From NCBI RefSeq assembly GCF_964030925.1, contig NZ_OZ034992.1, positions 1,736,001 through 1,800,000 of the forward strand: a stretch of DNA of 64,000 nucleotides, in the 5' to 3' direction. Both the position numbers and the translations under genes were made by a program. This DNA comes from Spiroplasma_E sp902809815 (GTDB lineage Bacteria > Bacillota_I > Bacilli_A > Mycoplasmatales > VBWQ01). Below, piece by piece: positions 31,584 through 40,860 of this stretch. The notes under the pieces are model-generated. The model did not search any database. It was not told where the DNA came from and worked only from the letters and a program-made list of their open reading frames with translations. The stretch's first letter is position 1. Every line of letters begins with the position of its first letter.

Positions 31584-31934
31584 TTAGAATTCTAATCCAG
31601 CACTACGCGCCGCTTCTGCGAATGCTTTCACTTTACCATGATATAAATATCCACCACGATCAAAAACCACTTTTTTAATTTTTTTCTTAATAGCTAAATT
31701 AGCAATTGTTTCTCCAAGTTTAGTAGCAGCATCTATATTGCTTTTTGATGCTAAATCTTTAAATGTTAATGTTGATACACCAATAATTGTATTTGAAGCA
31801 GTATCGTCAATAATTTGAGCATAAAAACTATTATTAGATTTAAAGATATTTAAGCGTGGTCTTTCACTAGTACCCATAATTTTACTACGAATACGATAAT
31901 GACGAACTTTACGAGCTTGTTGTTTATTAATCAT
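31584..31934 (-). CDS. rplR: 50S ribosomal protein L18
   Basis: The 116 residues include VRHYRIRSKIMGTSERPRLN, NNSFYAQIIDDTASNTIIG and VFDRGGYLYHGKVKAFAEAA, ending RSAGLEF. L18 binds 5S rRNA. Standard place between rplF and rpsE. Confidence 0.96.
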   Translation of the reverse strand: MINKQQARKVRHYRIRSKIMGTSERPRLNIFKSNNSFYAQIIDDTASNTIIGVSTLTFKDLASKSNIDAATKLGETIANLAIKKKIKKVVFDRGGYLYHGKVKAFAEAARSAGLEF

Positions 31935-31964
31935 TTTCTATTCTCCTTAAGTGCCAGTATAAGA

Positions 31965-32519
31965 TTATTTACCTTTACCAGCAGCTTTTCCTTCCTTACG
32001 ACGAATGTGTTCATTTTTATATTTAATTCCTTTACCTTTATATGGTTCTGGTTTACGGAATTTACGAATTTTGGCTGCAACTTCTCCAATTAATTGTTTA
32101 TCAATACCACTAATTTGTAATACTGTTGGTTTAGGAGCAACAATGGTAATTCCTTGCGGAATTTCAAACTTAATAGGATGAGAATATCCTAATGTTAAAT
32201 TTAAGATATTAGCTTGAACAGCAGCACGATATCCAACACCATTTATTTCTAATTCTTTCATGAAACCTGTTGATACACCAACTAACATTCCATTAATTAA
32301 TGAATTAGTTGTTCCGTGAAGTTGTTTATTTTTTTTGTTATCATCAGGTCTTGTTGTAGTAATTGTTTTTTTCTCTTCATCAACGTTAATTTTAATAACA
32401 TTTGGTAATAGTTTTTTTAAAGAACCTTTTGCTCCTGTAACAGTTAACAAGTTACTTGCATCTAGCGTTATTGAAGTATTTACTGGAATGGTAAGGATAC
32501 GGTTACCAATACGTGACAT
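31965..32519 (-). CDS. rplF: 50S ribosomal protein L6
   Basis: The 184-residue protein begins MSRIGNRILTIPVNTSITL and has the duplicated fold, with GVSTGFMKELEINGVGYRAA and the conserved C-terminal KIRKFRKPEPYKGKGIKYKN. It ends with a basic GKAAGKGK tail. It binds near the factor-binding site of the large subunit. Confidence 0.96.
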   Translation of the reverse strand: MSRIGNRILTIPVNTSITLDASNLLTVTGAKGSLKKLLPNVIKINVDEEKKTITTTRPDDNKKNKQLHGTTNSLINGMLVGVSTGFMKELEINGVGYRAAVQANILNLTLGYSHPIKFEIPQGITIVAPKPTVLQISGIDKQLIGEVAAKIRKFRKPEPYKGKGIKYKNEHIRRKEGKAAGKGK

Positions 32520-32531
32520 ATAGTTTCCTCC

Positions 32532-32936
32532 TTATCATACATAAGCAAGAACTTCGCCACCAAGACCAAGTTTTTTTGCTTGTTTATTTGTCATAATACC
32601 TTTTGATGTAGAAATGATTGCAATTCCATAACCATTTAACACACTTGGTAAGTCTTCACATTTTGCATACATTCTTAATCCTGGTTTAGATATTCTTTTT
32701 AAACCAAGAATTGGACTTTTACCAGTATGAACTAATAAAAGTTCTAATTTAGGTTTGCTAGGATTTTCTTTAGTAACACGATATTTTTCAATATAACCAT
32801 TTTTTTGCAAGATATCAGCTATCTTAACTAGTTGTTTTGAAGAAGGTACACTAACTACTCGATGTTTACTGCTATCCGCAGCGCTAATAGCATTACGAAT
32901 AACTGTTAAAATATTACTTATTGGATCTGTCATCAT
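32532..32936 (-). CDS. rpsH: 30S ribosomal protein S8
   Basis: The 134 residues include MTDPISNILTVIRNAISAAD and GYGIAIISTSKGIMTNKQAK, ending GGEVLAYVW. The last codon before the stop is UGA (32535), giving the conserved C-terminal Trp, a direct sign of code 4. Two ATG codons in tandem are possible starts. Confidence 0.96.
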
Positions 32937-32949
32937 AATTATATACCTC

Positions 32950-33135
32950 CTATCATGATGCTTTTCTAATACCAGGAATTTGTCCTTGGTATACTAAACC
33001 GCGAAAACAAATACGGCATAACATAAATTTACGAATAACCGCATGAGGACGGCCACACTTTTGACAGCGTGTATATGCTTGCGTACTAAACTTTGATTTA
33101 CGGGCTTGTCTTACTTTTAATGAAGTTTTTGCCAT
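32950..33135 (-). CDS. rpsN: 30S ribosomal protein S14, zinc (type Z)
   Basis: The 61-residue protein has CQKC and CRIC, the four cysteines of the zinc-binding short S14, and ends GIRKASW with Trp from UGA at 32953. It follows rplE with a 1 nt gap. Confidence 0.96.
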
Positions 33136-33136
33136 C

Positions 33137-33694
33137 TTATGCCACCTGCTTTCCTTGTTTTTTAAACGGTAATCCTATTTTTTTTAATAACAATAATGCT
33201 GTTGCATTATTTGATGTTGTGGTAATAATTGAGATTTCCATACCACGAACTTTATCTACTTCTTCATAATTAATTTCAGGGAAAATAATTTGTTCTTTAA
33301 TACCAACAGTGTAATTACCATTTTGATCAAATGCTTTAGCTGATAAACCTTGAAAATCACGAATTCTTGGTAAAGAAATTGAGATAAATTTATCAAGGAA
33401 ATCATACATTTTTTCGCCACGTAATGTAACTTTACAACCAATTGGCATTCCTGCTCTTAATTTAAAGCCGGCAATTGATTTTTTTGCTTTAGTGATAATT
33501 GGTTTTTGACCAGTAATTTTTGATAATTCAGATACTGATTTATCAATGGCTTTTGGATTACTACTTGCATCTCCAACGCCAATATTAATAACAACTTTTT
33601 CAATTTTGGGTACTTGCATTATTGATGTAAAATTTAATTCTTTTTGCAATTGGGGAATAATAGTTTTATTATATTTTTCTTGTAAACGATTCAT
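33137..33694 (-). CDS. rplE: 50S ribosomal protein L5
   Basis: The 185 residues include PKIEKVVINIGVGDASSNPK, ITGQKPIITKAKKSIAGFKL and IKEQIIFPEINYEEVDKVRG. L5 binds 5S rRNA and contacts the P-site tRNA. Normal length. Confidence 0.97.
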   Translation of the reverse strand: MNRLQEKYNKTIIPQLQKELNFTSIMQVPKIEKVVINIGVGDASSNPKAIDKSVSELSKITGQKPIITKAKKSIAGFKLRAGMPIGCKVTLRGEKMYDFLDKFISISLPRIRDFQGLSAKAFDQNGNYTVGIKEQIIFPEINYEEVDKVRGMEISIITTTSNNATALLLLKKIGLPFKKQGKQVA

Positions 33695-33715
33695 TTTTAT
33701 GCTGTTACTCCTTTA

Positions 33716-34063
33716 TTATCGTAATTCTGTTTCAGATCTTCGTGCAATACGAATTTTTTTGCCATCTTTATCAATTTTGTACCCAATTTTTGTTACTTTT
33801 TTATCTTTTTTACCATCAAGGATCATTACATTAGAAATGTGAACACTAGTTTTTACTTCCACAATTCCACCTTCTTGATCATTTTGGGTAGGTTTTTTAT
33901 TTTTCTTAGCAGTAATACCTTCAATAATAACACGATTTTTTTCACGAAGTACTTGGATAATTGGTCCGGTATGACCTTTATGCTTTCCTGCAATGATTTT
34001 AATTTGGTCGCCTCTTTTTAATTTAGTATCAAGACTAATAACTGGTTTCTTTTTGCTTGCCAT
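33716..34063 (-). CDS. rplX: 50S ribosomal protein L24
   Basis: The 115-residue sequence has a KOW motif, RGDQIKIIAGKHKGHTGPII, followed by VIIEGITAKKNKKPTQNDQE and VHISNVMI. It initiates large-subunit assembly. Confidence 0.96.
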   Translation of the reverse strand: MASKKKPVISLDTKLKRGDQIKIIAGKHKGHTGPIIQVLREKNRVIIEGITAKKNKKPTQNDQEGGIVEVKTSVHISNVMILDGKKDKKVTKIGYKIDKDGKKIRIARRSETELR

Positions 34064-34076
34064 TTATTTCATCCTC

Positions 34077-34445
34077 CTAAACAATTTCTTCTGCTAAAGA
34101 AGCAATTTTATTATAACCACGCTCTTTAACTTCACGAGCCAAGACACCAAATACTCTAGTACCACGTGGCGTTTTATCTTCTTTAATAATTACTACTGCA
34201 TTATCATCAAATTTTACACAAGAACCATCATTACGTTTTACACCAAATTTACTACGTACGACAACTGCTTTAACAACTTGTCCTTTTTTCATTGCACTAT
34301 TAGGTGTTACTGATTTTGCTGAACAAACAACAATATCACCGATTTTAGCAAATTTTTTAGTACTACCACCCAAAACTCTAATAACCATAACTTCTTTAAT
34401 ACCAGTGTTGTCAGCCACATTGGCTCACGATAGATTTTGTAACAT
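34077..34445 (-). CDS. rplN: 50S ribosomal protein L14
   Basis: The full 122-residue length is reached only by starting at ATG 34445 (MLQNLSWANVADNTGIKEV) through a UGA Trp. Conserved parts are VMVIRVLGGSTKKFAKIGD and TPRGTRVFGVLAREVKERGY. An AGGAGGATAAGAAAG site precedes the start. It lies at the subunit interface. Confidence 0.97.
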
Positions 34446-34466
34446 CTTTCTTATCCTCCTGGTTAA

Positions 34467-34745
34467 TTAAGCTTTTTTATTTGTTTTAGATTCAATAATC
34501 TTTAACAAACGGAAGCGTTTTAGAGCTGAAAGTGGACGAGTTGAAATGATTTCAACCTTGTCACCAATTTTAGCTTGGTTAGTTTCATCATGGGCATGAT
34601 ACTTTTTAGTTGACTTAAAACTTTTATGGTACATTGGATGTCGTTTTGAAGTTTCAACAACAACAGTAATTGTTTTATCATTTTTGTCAGAACTTACAAT
34701 TCCAACAAAAGTTTTACGTTGTTTGCTTGGAATAATATTTGTCAT
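34467..34745 (-). CDS. rpsQ: 30S ribosomal protein S17
   Basis: The 92 residues include KTFVGIVSSDKNDKTITVVV, KRHPMYHKSFKSTKKYHAHD and IISTRPLSALKRFRLLKIIE. Its ATG overlaps the last base of the rpmC stop (34745). Confidence 0.96.
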   Translation of the reverse strand: MTNIIPSKQRKTFVGIVSSDKNDKTITVVVETSKRHPMYHKSFKSTKKYHAHDETNQAKIGDKVEIISTRPLSALKRFRLLKIIESKTNKKA

Positions 34746-35233
34746 TATTCTTTGTCCTCCTTAGCTGGTGTCACAGTTTTCTTAACTGTAGGTTTTTTAG
34801 ATGGTTTTTCTACTTTAGTAGTAGTAACTTTTTTAACTTCTTTGTTTGATGATTTTGCTTTAGTTGTTTTTTCAGTAACTTCTTTTTTAGCAATTTTATC
34901 TGATTTTTTAATAACTTCTGATTTAGTTATTGTTTTAACTTTAATATCTTTTTTATCATCAACTTTAGCAACTTTTTTAGTTTTTTTGCTTTCTTTATTT
35001 TCTTCTGGTAATACCATTTTATTAATATGTAATGGTTTGATTTTTTCACCATTATTAATTCTGATAGTTAATTCAGTTTTAATACGAGCAATATCCTTAC
35101 GAAGATTATTTATCATATGCGGAGTTTCTAGTTTACCTAACGAACTTTGAATTCGTAAAGCAAACAATTGCGCACGAAGAGTTTCTTCATGTTGTTGTAA
35201 TTCTAAAGTTGATTTATTTTTAATTACTTGCAT
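34745..35233 (-). CDS. rpmC: 50S ribosomal protein L29 with Lys-rich C-terminal extension
   Basis: The L29 core (LEETLRAQLFALRIQ-type helix pair, here ELQQHEETLRAQLFALRIQS and NLRKDIARIKTELTIR) occupies the first 70 residues. About 90 further residues are almost only Lys, Glu, Thr, Val and Ser (KKVAKVDDKKDIKVKTITKS), so the protein is more than twice the usual 65. Starts at GTG 35248 and ATG 35239 are possible; ATG 35233 gives MQVIKNKSTLEL and is preferred. It overlaps rplP by 14 nt. Confidence 0.92.
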   Translation of the reverse strand: MQVIKNKSTLELQQHEETLRAQLFALRIQSSLGKLETPHMINNLRKDIARIKTELTIRINNGEKIKPLHINKMVLPEENKESKKTKKVAKVDDKKDIKVKTITKSEVIKKSDKIAKKEVTEKTTKAKSSNKEVKKVTTTKVEKPSKKPTVKKTVTPAKEDKE

Positions 35234-35705
35234 TTCCATTTGCTTCACCCAATTCTGTTGTTAAATTTTTAGCAACCTTTACTTCTTCTGTTGGTTTTAT
35301 TTCTCTAGTAACAATTTTACATTTGATTGGCAACTTGTGCATTGCAAGACGCAATGCTTCACGTGCTGTTGCTTCATTAGGATATGATACTTCAAACATA
35401 ACTGTTTTTGCTTTTACTACTGAAACTCAATGATCAATTGAACCTTTTCCTGATCCCATACGTACTTCCGCTGGTTTTCTAGTAATTGGTAAATGTGGAA
35501 AGATTCTAATTCAAACTTTTCCACCACGTTTCATGTAACGTGTCATTGCTACTCTGGCTGCTTCAATTTGTCTTTCAGTAATGTAAGAACCTTCTTCAGC
35601 ACGAAGTCCGTAAGTTCCAAAAGCAACTGTTTTACAACCTTTTGCAGTTCCTTCATAACTTAAACGGTGGACGCAAGAGTGTTTATATCTCTTAGGTATA
35701 GCCAT
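35220..35705 (-). CDS. rplP: 50S ribosomal protein L16
   Basis: The 161-residue frame has MAIPKRYKHSCVHRLSYEGT, FGTYGLRAEEGSYITERQIE, RYMKRGGKVWIRIFPHLPIT (Trp from UGA at 35511) and MGSGKGSIDHWVSVVKAKTV. The start of L16 (usually MLMPKR) is slightly altered and there is an Asn/Glu-rich tail of about 20 residues. It helps tRNA binding. Confidence 0.96.
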
Positions 35706-35706
35706 C

Positions 35707-36450
35707 TTACTTTACCTCCTTACGTGGTTGTTGTGAGTAATTATTTCGGCGATTGTTATTATTTCTTTGATTATATTTTGAAATAATTTCAGGTTGAGTT
35801 GAGTCAGTTCCTGATAAAATTTCACCTTTATATACTCAAACTTTAATACCAATTTGACCAAAAGTTGTTTTTGCCTCAGCAGTAGCATAATCAATATTAC
35901 TACGTAATGTTGCTAAAGGAACACTACTTTCTGAATAACCTTCAACACGTGCCATATCCGCTTCACCAAGTCTTCCTGAAACACGAGTTTTAATTCCCTT
36001 TGCTCCAGCACGAAGTGCTTTACGAATTGCTAATTTTTGTGTTGTACGATGTGACATACGATTGCTTATTTGTTGTGCTAATGTATTAGCAATTGTTTGC
36101 GCATCAATATCAGGATTTTTAATTTCAACAACATTAATTCTAATACCTATTTTACGATTTTTAATTGTTTTACGAACTAGTGTTGTTAATACTTCAATGT
36201 TTGAACCGCCTTGCCCTAAAACTGAACCAACACGAACACAGTGGATAAATAAGGTAATTTGTGATTTAGTTCTTTCAATTTCAATTTTAGAAACACCAGA
36301 AGTTTTTAAATGTGCAAATAGTGCTTTTCTAATTTTGTGGTCTTCTAAAATTCATTTTGCTAAATCTTCGTTACTAGTTGCATATCAACGTGATTGTCAA
36401 TCTTTATTGATACCATATCTTAATCCATTTGGACTAACTTTGTGACCCAT
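35707..36450 (-). CDS. rpsC: 30S ribosomal protein S3
   Basis: The 247 residues begin MGHKVSPNGLRYGINKDWQS and contain a KH domain (CVRVGSVLGQGGSNIEVLTT) and RAGAKGIKTRVSGRLGEADM. The C-terminus has an Asn/Arg-rich run (KYNQRNNNNRRNNYSQQPRK). S3 lies at the mRNA entry. UGA Trp codons occur at several sites. It abuts rplP by 1 nt. Confidence 0.97.
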
Positions 36451-36466
36451 ATTACTTATTTACCTC

Positions 36467-36799
36467 CTAATTATCGCTAACCACGATAGTGATTTTGCTT
36501 GTTCTTTTTAAGATTTGATATGCTCTACCATGAGCACGGGGCATAAATCTTTTCATAGTTGGACCTTCATTTACAAATATTTCCTTAATACGTAATTTGT
36601 TGGCTTCCATTCCATAGTTATTAGCAGCATTAGCAACTGCTGAATTAATTAATTTTATAATTGGCTGTGCTGCGCGTTTTTTTTCATGAGCTAGAATTAC
36701 TAGAGCTTTGGCAACAGCATTATCACGAACTAAATCGGCTACTAAACGCACTTTTCTTGGACTAATGCGTAATTTATCTAAATGAGCTTTTGCTTCCAT
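36467..36799 (-). CDS. rplV: 50S ribosomal protein L22
   Basis: The 110 residues include LRISPRKVRLVADLVRDNAV, LINSAVANAANNYGMEANKL and the tunnel-lining RFMPRAHGRAYQILKRTSKI. Normal length. Confidence 0.97.
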   Translation of the reverse strand: MEAKAHLDKLRISPRKVRLVADLVRDNAVAKALVILAHEKKRAAQPIIKLINSAVANAANNYGMEANKLRIKEIFVNEGPTMKRFMPRAHGRAYQILKRTSKITIVVSDN

Positions 36800-36811
36800 A
36801 ATTTCTATCTC

Positions 36812-37084
36812 CTAACGCTTTTTCTTGTCAGAACCGTGACCACCAAACTTACGTGTGGGTGCGAATTCTCCTAATTTATGACCAACCATATCTTCTGTTA
36901 CATATACAGGTAAATGTGTTTTGCCATTATGTACACCGAATGTATGTCCAACAAATTGTGGGAAAATTGTTGAACGACGAGATCAAGTTTGAATAATTTT
37001 TTTTGATTTATTTTTATTTTGAGTTTCCACTTTGTTTAATAAATGACTATCAGCAAAGGGTCCTTTTTTTAAAGATCTTGACAT
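36812..37084 (-). CDS. rpsS: 30S ribosomal protein S19
   Basis: The 90-residue protein begins MSRSLKKGPFADSHLLNKV and has QTWSRRSTIFPQFVGHTFGV and FAPTRKFGGHGSDKKKR. One Trp is from UGA, which is why the gene is easily missed with the standard code. It contacts S13 in the head of the small subunit. Confidence 0.96.
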
Positions 37085-37098
37085 ATATTACTTTCCTC

Positions 37099-37962
37099 CT
37101 ACTTTGTTGCATTTCTTCTTCGTACAATTAATTTATTTGATGCTTTTTTACTATCACGAGTTTTTAAACCTAATGCTTTTTTACCTCATGGTGTTACTGG
37201 AGCTTTTCTTCCGATTGGAGCTTTACCTTCTCCTCCACCATGTGGGTGATCATTTGGATTCATAACACTACCACGAACAGTAGGTCTAATTCCTTTTCAA
37301 CGATTTCTTCCCGCTTTACCAATGTTTACTAAGTTATGATCATCATTTCCAACTGTACCAATTGTAGCTCGACAATTACTTAATACTTTTCTAACTTCAC
37401 CTGATGTTAATTTTAATAATGTATACTTAGCTGTTTCATCACGACCAAGAATTTGAACACTACCACCAGCACTCCGTGCCATTTGTCCACCTTTACCTGG
37501 TTTTAATTCAACATTATGAACAACTGTTCCTTGTGGAATCTGTGATAATGGTAAACAGTTACCAACAGTAATATCAATTTTAACAGTATCACTGTTTTCA
37601 CCACTTAATAACTTATCTCCTACTTTGATTCCTTTTGGTGCTAAGATATAACGCTTTTCACCATCAAGATAAGAAATAAGACAAATGTTAGCATTACGAT
37701 TTGGATCGTATTCAATTGTTTTAACTGTTCCAACTACATTGTCTTTGTTACGTTTAAAATCAATAATACGGTATTTAACCTTATGACCATTACCTTGATG
37801 TCTTACTGTAATTTTACCTTGATTATTTCTACCAGCTTGTTTAACTAAATTTACTAATAAAGATTTTTCAGGGCTATTACCAATAGTTAAGTTCTGTTTG
37901 TAATCCAGAACGGTCATATTACGTCTTCCTGCAGTAGTGGGATTAATTTTTCTAATTGCCAT
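37099..37962 (-). CDS. rplB: 50S ribosomal protein L2
   Basis: The 287-residue protein has MAIRKINPTTAGRRNMTVLD, VELKPGKGGQMARSAGGSVQ, then UGA Trp (37297) and RPTVRGSVMNPNDHPHGGGE, which holds the peptidyl-transferase-associated His. The C-terminus is GLKTRDSKKASNKLIVRRRN. It is a core assembly protein. Confidence 0.97.
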
Positions 37963-37986
37963 TGTTTTTTTCTCCTTCCAATCTCA

Positions 37987-38280
37987 TTAGCTTTGTTCTT
38001 CAGAACTAAACAAACTTAATTGTTCACCAGGAGCTAATTTAATAAGAGCTTTTTTTACTGCCGATGTTTTTCCAACAAATCTACCAACAGTTTTAGTTTT
38101 TGGTTTACTATTAATAATATTAACGTCTGCTACTTTAACTTCAAAAATCTGTTCAAAGGCTTTTTTAACGTGACTTTTATTAGCTTTACGGTTAACAGTA
38201 AATGTATAGATACCTTCAGCCATTTGTTTATAAGTTTTCTCAGTTAATACTGGTTTTACTATAACTTCACTTAAATGCAT
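37987..38280 (-). CDS. rplW: 50S ribosomal protein L23
   Basis: The 97 residues include VIVKPVLTEKTYKQMAEGIY, NRKANKSHVKKAFEQIFEVK and KTVGRFVGKTSAVKKALIKL. L23 docks trigger factor and SRP at the tunnel exit. Starts 1 nt after the rplD stop. Confidence 0.96.
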   Translation of the reverse strand: MHLSEVIVKPVLTEKTYKQMAEGIYTFTVNRKANKSHVKKAFEQIFEVKVADVNIINSKPKTKTVGRFVGKTSAVKKALIKLAPGEQLSLFSSEEQS

Positions 38281-38281
38281 A

Positions 38282-38911
38282 TTAAATTAAAGCCTCCTCA
38301 ACGATTTTAATTGCCTCAGTAGTAAACAATACTTTTTTAGCATTTAATAAATCGTAAATATTAATACTATTAGCAGCGATTGTTGTTGTTCTAGGTAAAT
38401 TACGACCTGATTTAATAACTGTTTCTTTATTGCTTATTCCTGAAACAATTAGTGTTTTATTGTTTGCTAATTCTAAAACTTTTAAAGTTTCTAACATAAT
38501 TTTAGTTGAAGGTTTTTCAAAGTTTAATTCATCAATTACAACTATGTTTTTATTTTGGAATTTGGCAGCCAATGCTGATTTTATTGCCAATCTTCTTACT
38601 TTTTTTGGTAATCCAATTAAATAATTACGATCAGTATTTGGTCCAAAAACAATCCCCCCACCTTTTCATTGTGGTGAACGAATTGAGCCTTGACGCGCAT
38701 TCCCTGTTCCTTTTTGTTTTCATGGTTTTCTACCACCGCCAGCAACTTCAGCACGACTTTTAACAGCGTGTGTTCCTTGACGTTTTGTAGCATTATAACT
38801 TAATAAACTATCAAACTGCGCTTGCTTGTGGGGTTCAATTCCTCAAATTTTTTCGTTTAAAGTTAATTCGCTAACTTTTGTTCCAGCGTTGTTAACAACA
38901 TTAATTTTCAT
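38282..38911 (-). CDS. rplD: 50S ribosomal protein L4
   Basis: The frame starts MKINVVNNAGTKVSELTLNE and uses several UGA Trp codons (EKIWGIEP, GRKPWKQKGTGNARQG, SPQWKGGG). The loop RKPWKQKGTGNARQGSIRSP lines the exit tunnel. Total 209 residues. In many bacteria L4 represses its own operon; nothing in the sequence shows whether that holds here. Confidence 0.96.
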
Positions 38912-38934
38912 TTTGCTATCCTCCATAATTAACT

Positions 38935-39627
38935 TTATTGACCATCAGTAACTTCGGTTGTAGTATTTTGATTTCTAACAACTAATGATACTGGGGTTTT
39001 GAGAATTGGTTTTTTAACTGCTTGTTTAATAACAAGAAAGCCTTGTTTTGGTCCTGGAACTGAACCTTTTACTAAAAGATAATTATTTTTTTTATCTACT
39101 TTAATAACTTCTAAGTTAGCAACACTACGTTTAACATTTCCCATTTGCCCTGGCATTGGTTGTGATTTAAACACACGGTTAGCATTAATAGAACCTGTTG
39201 AACCCATTTGACGATGTAAACCTGATCCATGACCCATTGGACCACGTGATTGATTATGACGTTTAATACGTCCTGTAAATCCTTTACCTTTAGAAGTTCC
39301 TTGGACATCAACGAATTCACCTGCTGTGAATACGTCAGCAACATTAATAAGATCTTTATGATTAAATCCGTTCATGTTACGAATTTCTTTCACGAAGCGC
39401 TTAGGTTGACTGTCGGCTTTTTTAAAGTGTCCGATTGTTGGTTTGTTTGATAAAGTAACGCGAAGATCGAACGTTGCAAGTTGTAAACTACTATATTTGT
39501 CTTTTACATTTGTTTTAACTTGACTTACTACATTTGGTTGTACTTCGATAATTGTTACTGGAACTAGTTGTCCGTTGTTTAAGAAAACTTGTGACATTCC
39601 TAGTTTCTTACCTAAGATTCCTTTCAT
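38935..39627 (-). CDS. rplC: 50S ribosomal protein L3
   Basis: The 230 residues begin MKGILGKKLGMSQVFLNNGQ and include GTSKGKGFTGRIKRHNQSRG, HGSGLHRQMGSTGSINANRV and QPMPGQMGNVKRSVANLEVI. L3 reaches the peptidyl-transferase centre. A Thr/Glu-rich tail of about 20 residues follows the core. Confidence 0.97.
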   Translation of the reverse strand: MKGILGKKLGMSQVFLNNGQLVPVTIIEVQPNVVSQVKTNVKDKYSSLQLATFDLRVTLSNKPTIGHFKKADSQPKRFVKEIRNMNGFNHKDLINVADVFTAGEFVDVQGTSKGKGFTGRIKRHNQSRGPMGHGSGLHRQMGSTGSINANRVFKSQPMPGQMGNVKRSVANLEVIKVDKKNNYLLVKGSVPGPKQGFLVIKQAVKKPILKTPVSLVVRNQNTTTEVTDGQ

Positions 39628-39673
39628 AATTTCCTCCTTGGAATATGTTGTAAATAATTAATATTTATCGATT

Positions 39674-40051
39674 TTAATAATTTTTTTTATTAATCTTTTT
39701 TGATACTTGATTTAAAGTTGATTTTTTTTCATCTTTAGATTCGATTATCAAAGAGATACTAACACTATTAGGGATAGTAAGTCCACTTAGAGCATTTAAA
39801 GATTTTGGTGATAATTGAGCAACAATAATTCTTTTGTGAGTTCTCTTTTCAAATTGTTCACGTGAATCTTTATGTTTATGCGGTGAACGAAGAATAGTGA
39901 AAATTTCTTTATGAGTTGGTAATGGGATTGGCCCTACCACTTCAGCACCTTCTTTTTTTAACACATCTTTAATTTTCTGTGCTATTTGGTCAATAGCTGA
40001 GTGATCATAACTTTCTAAACGAATTTTTACTTTGTCTCCTATGATTGCCAT
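39674..40051 (-). CDS. rpsJ: 30S ribosomal protein S10
   Basis: The 125 residues begin with KVKIRLESYDHSAIDQIAQK and include GPIPLPTHKEIFTILRSPHK and REQFEKRTHKRIIVAQLSPK. A C-terminal extension of about 20 residues (STLNQVSKKINKKNY) is beyond the usual 102. First gene of the operon, with an AAGGAGGATAT site upstream. Confidence 0.96.
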   Translation of the reverse strand: MAIIGDKVKIRLESYDHSAIDQIAQKIKDVLKKEGAEVVGPIPLPTHKEIFTILRSPHKHKDSREQFEKRTHKRIIVAQLSPKSLNALSGLTIPNSVSISLIIESKDEKKSTLNQVSKKINKKNY

Positions 40052-40162
40052 TGGCTATATCCTCCTTAGAACGATTTTTAATAAAATAAAGAACAAAACA
40101 TGTGATATAATGACAACTGATATCAGTGTATCAGAATTTATACATAACAATCACGCCTTGTA

Positions 40163-40192
40163 AGTATAACATAGTGTAATGGTAAAAGGGAA
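40163..40192 (-). promoter_or_regulatory. Possible S10 operon promoter
   Basis: On the minus strand TTCCCT (40187-40192) and TATACT (40163-40168) are 18 nt apart, about 110 nt above rpsJ. The leader in between holds a short palindrome (ACTGATATCAGT near 40119). A weak prediction in AT-rich DNA. Confidence 0.4.
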
Positions 40193-40860
40193 TAGCAAAA
40201 TACAAAAAAACAAAAAAAATAATGGGTTTTTTGTTCATAATCTTTTAACTATTAATTTAGTTGTAAAAAATAAAGATTTTTATTAAAAAAATAATAAAAT
40301 ACCGTTATTTTTTTATTATTTTCTTAGGACATATTCCGTAATTAAATTTAATTAATTGTCAATAAAATTGTTTTAAAACTATTTAGTGTTATTGAATATA
40401 GAAATAAACATTTTTTGAAAAAATAGTTTAAAAAATGAGTTTACATTTTAAACAAAAAATTGTTAATAATATTTTTATATTAACTCGATAAAAATTTAAA
40501 TTTTAAAAAAATATTTTTAATATTTTTTTTATTTTAATGGTTTTATTTTATTAAAAATTTCACAAAGTAAGTTAAATCTTAAGTACATAAGTCTAAATTT
40601 AGATTTTCTACATTTATTTACTAAAATTTTGAATCTTTTCAATCAAGCAAAGACATGTTCAACTTTAATTCTAATTTTAGATACAATCTTATTGTATTTT
40701 CTTTCTTGTTTAGTTAATTTTTTATTTTTAGTTCTTTTAATTGGTATTATTGTATTTTTATAAATATTTTGTATACCTTGATATCCTAAATCACCAATAA
40801 TTATTGTTTTTTCTGAAAATTCAAGATTTGAATTTTTTAATATTTGAAAATCATGCACTT

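Noticed and set aside
30628..39450. Plus-strand open frames opposite the ribosomal operon
   Set aside because: They mirror highly conserved ribosomal genes on the other strand, lack ribosome binding sites and have no recognisable domains.
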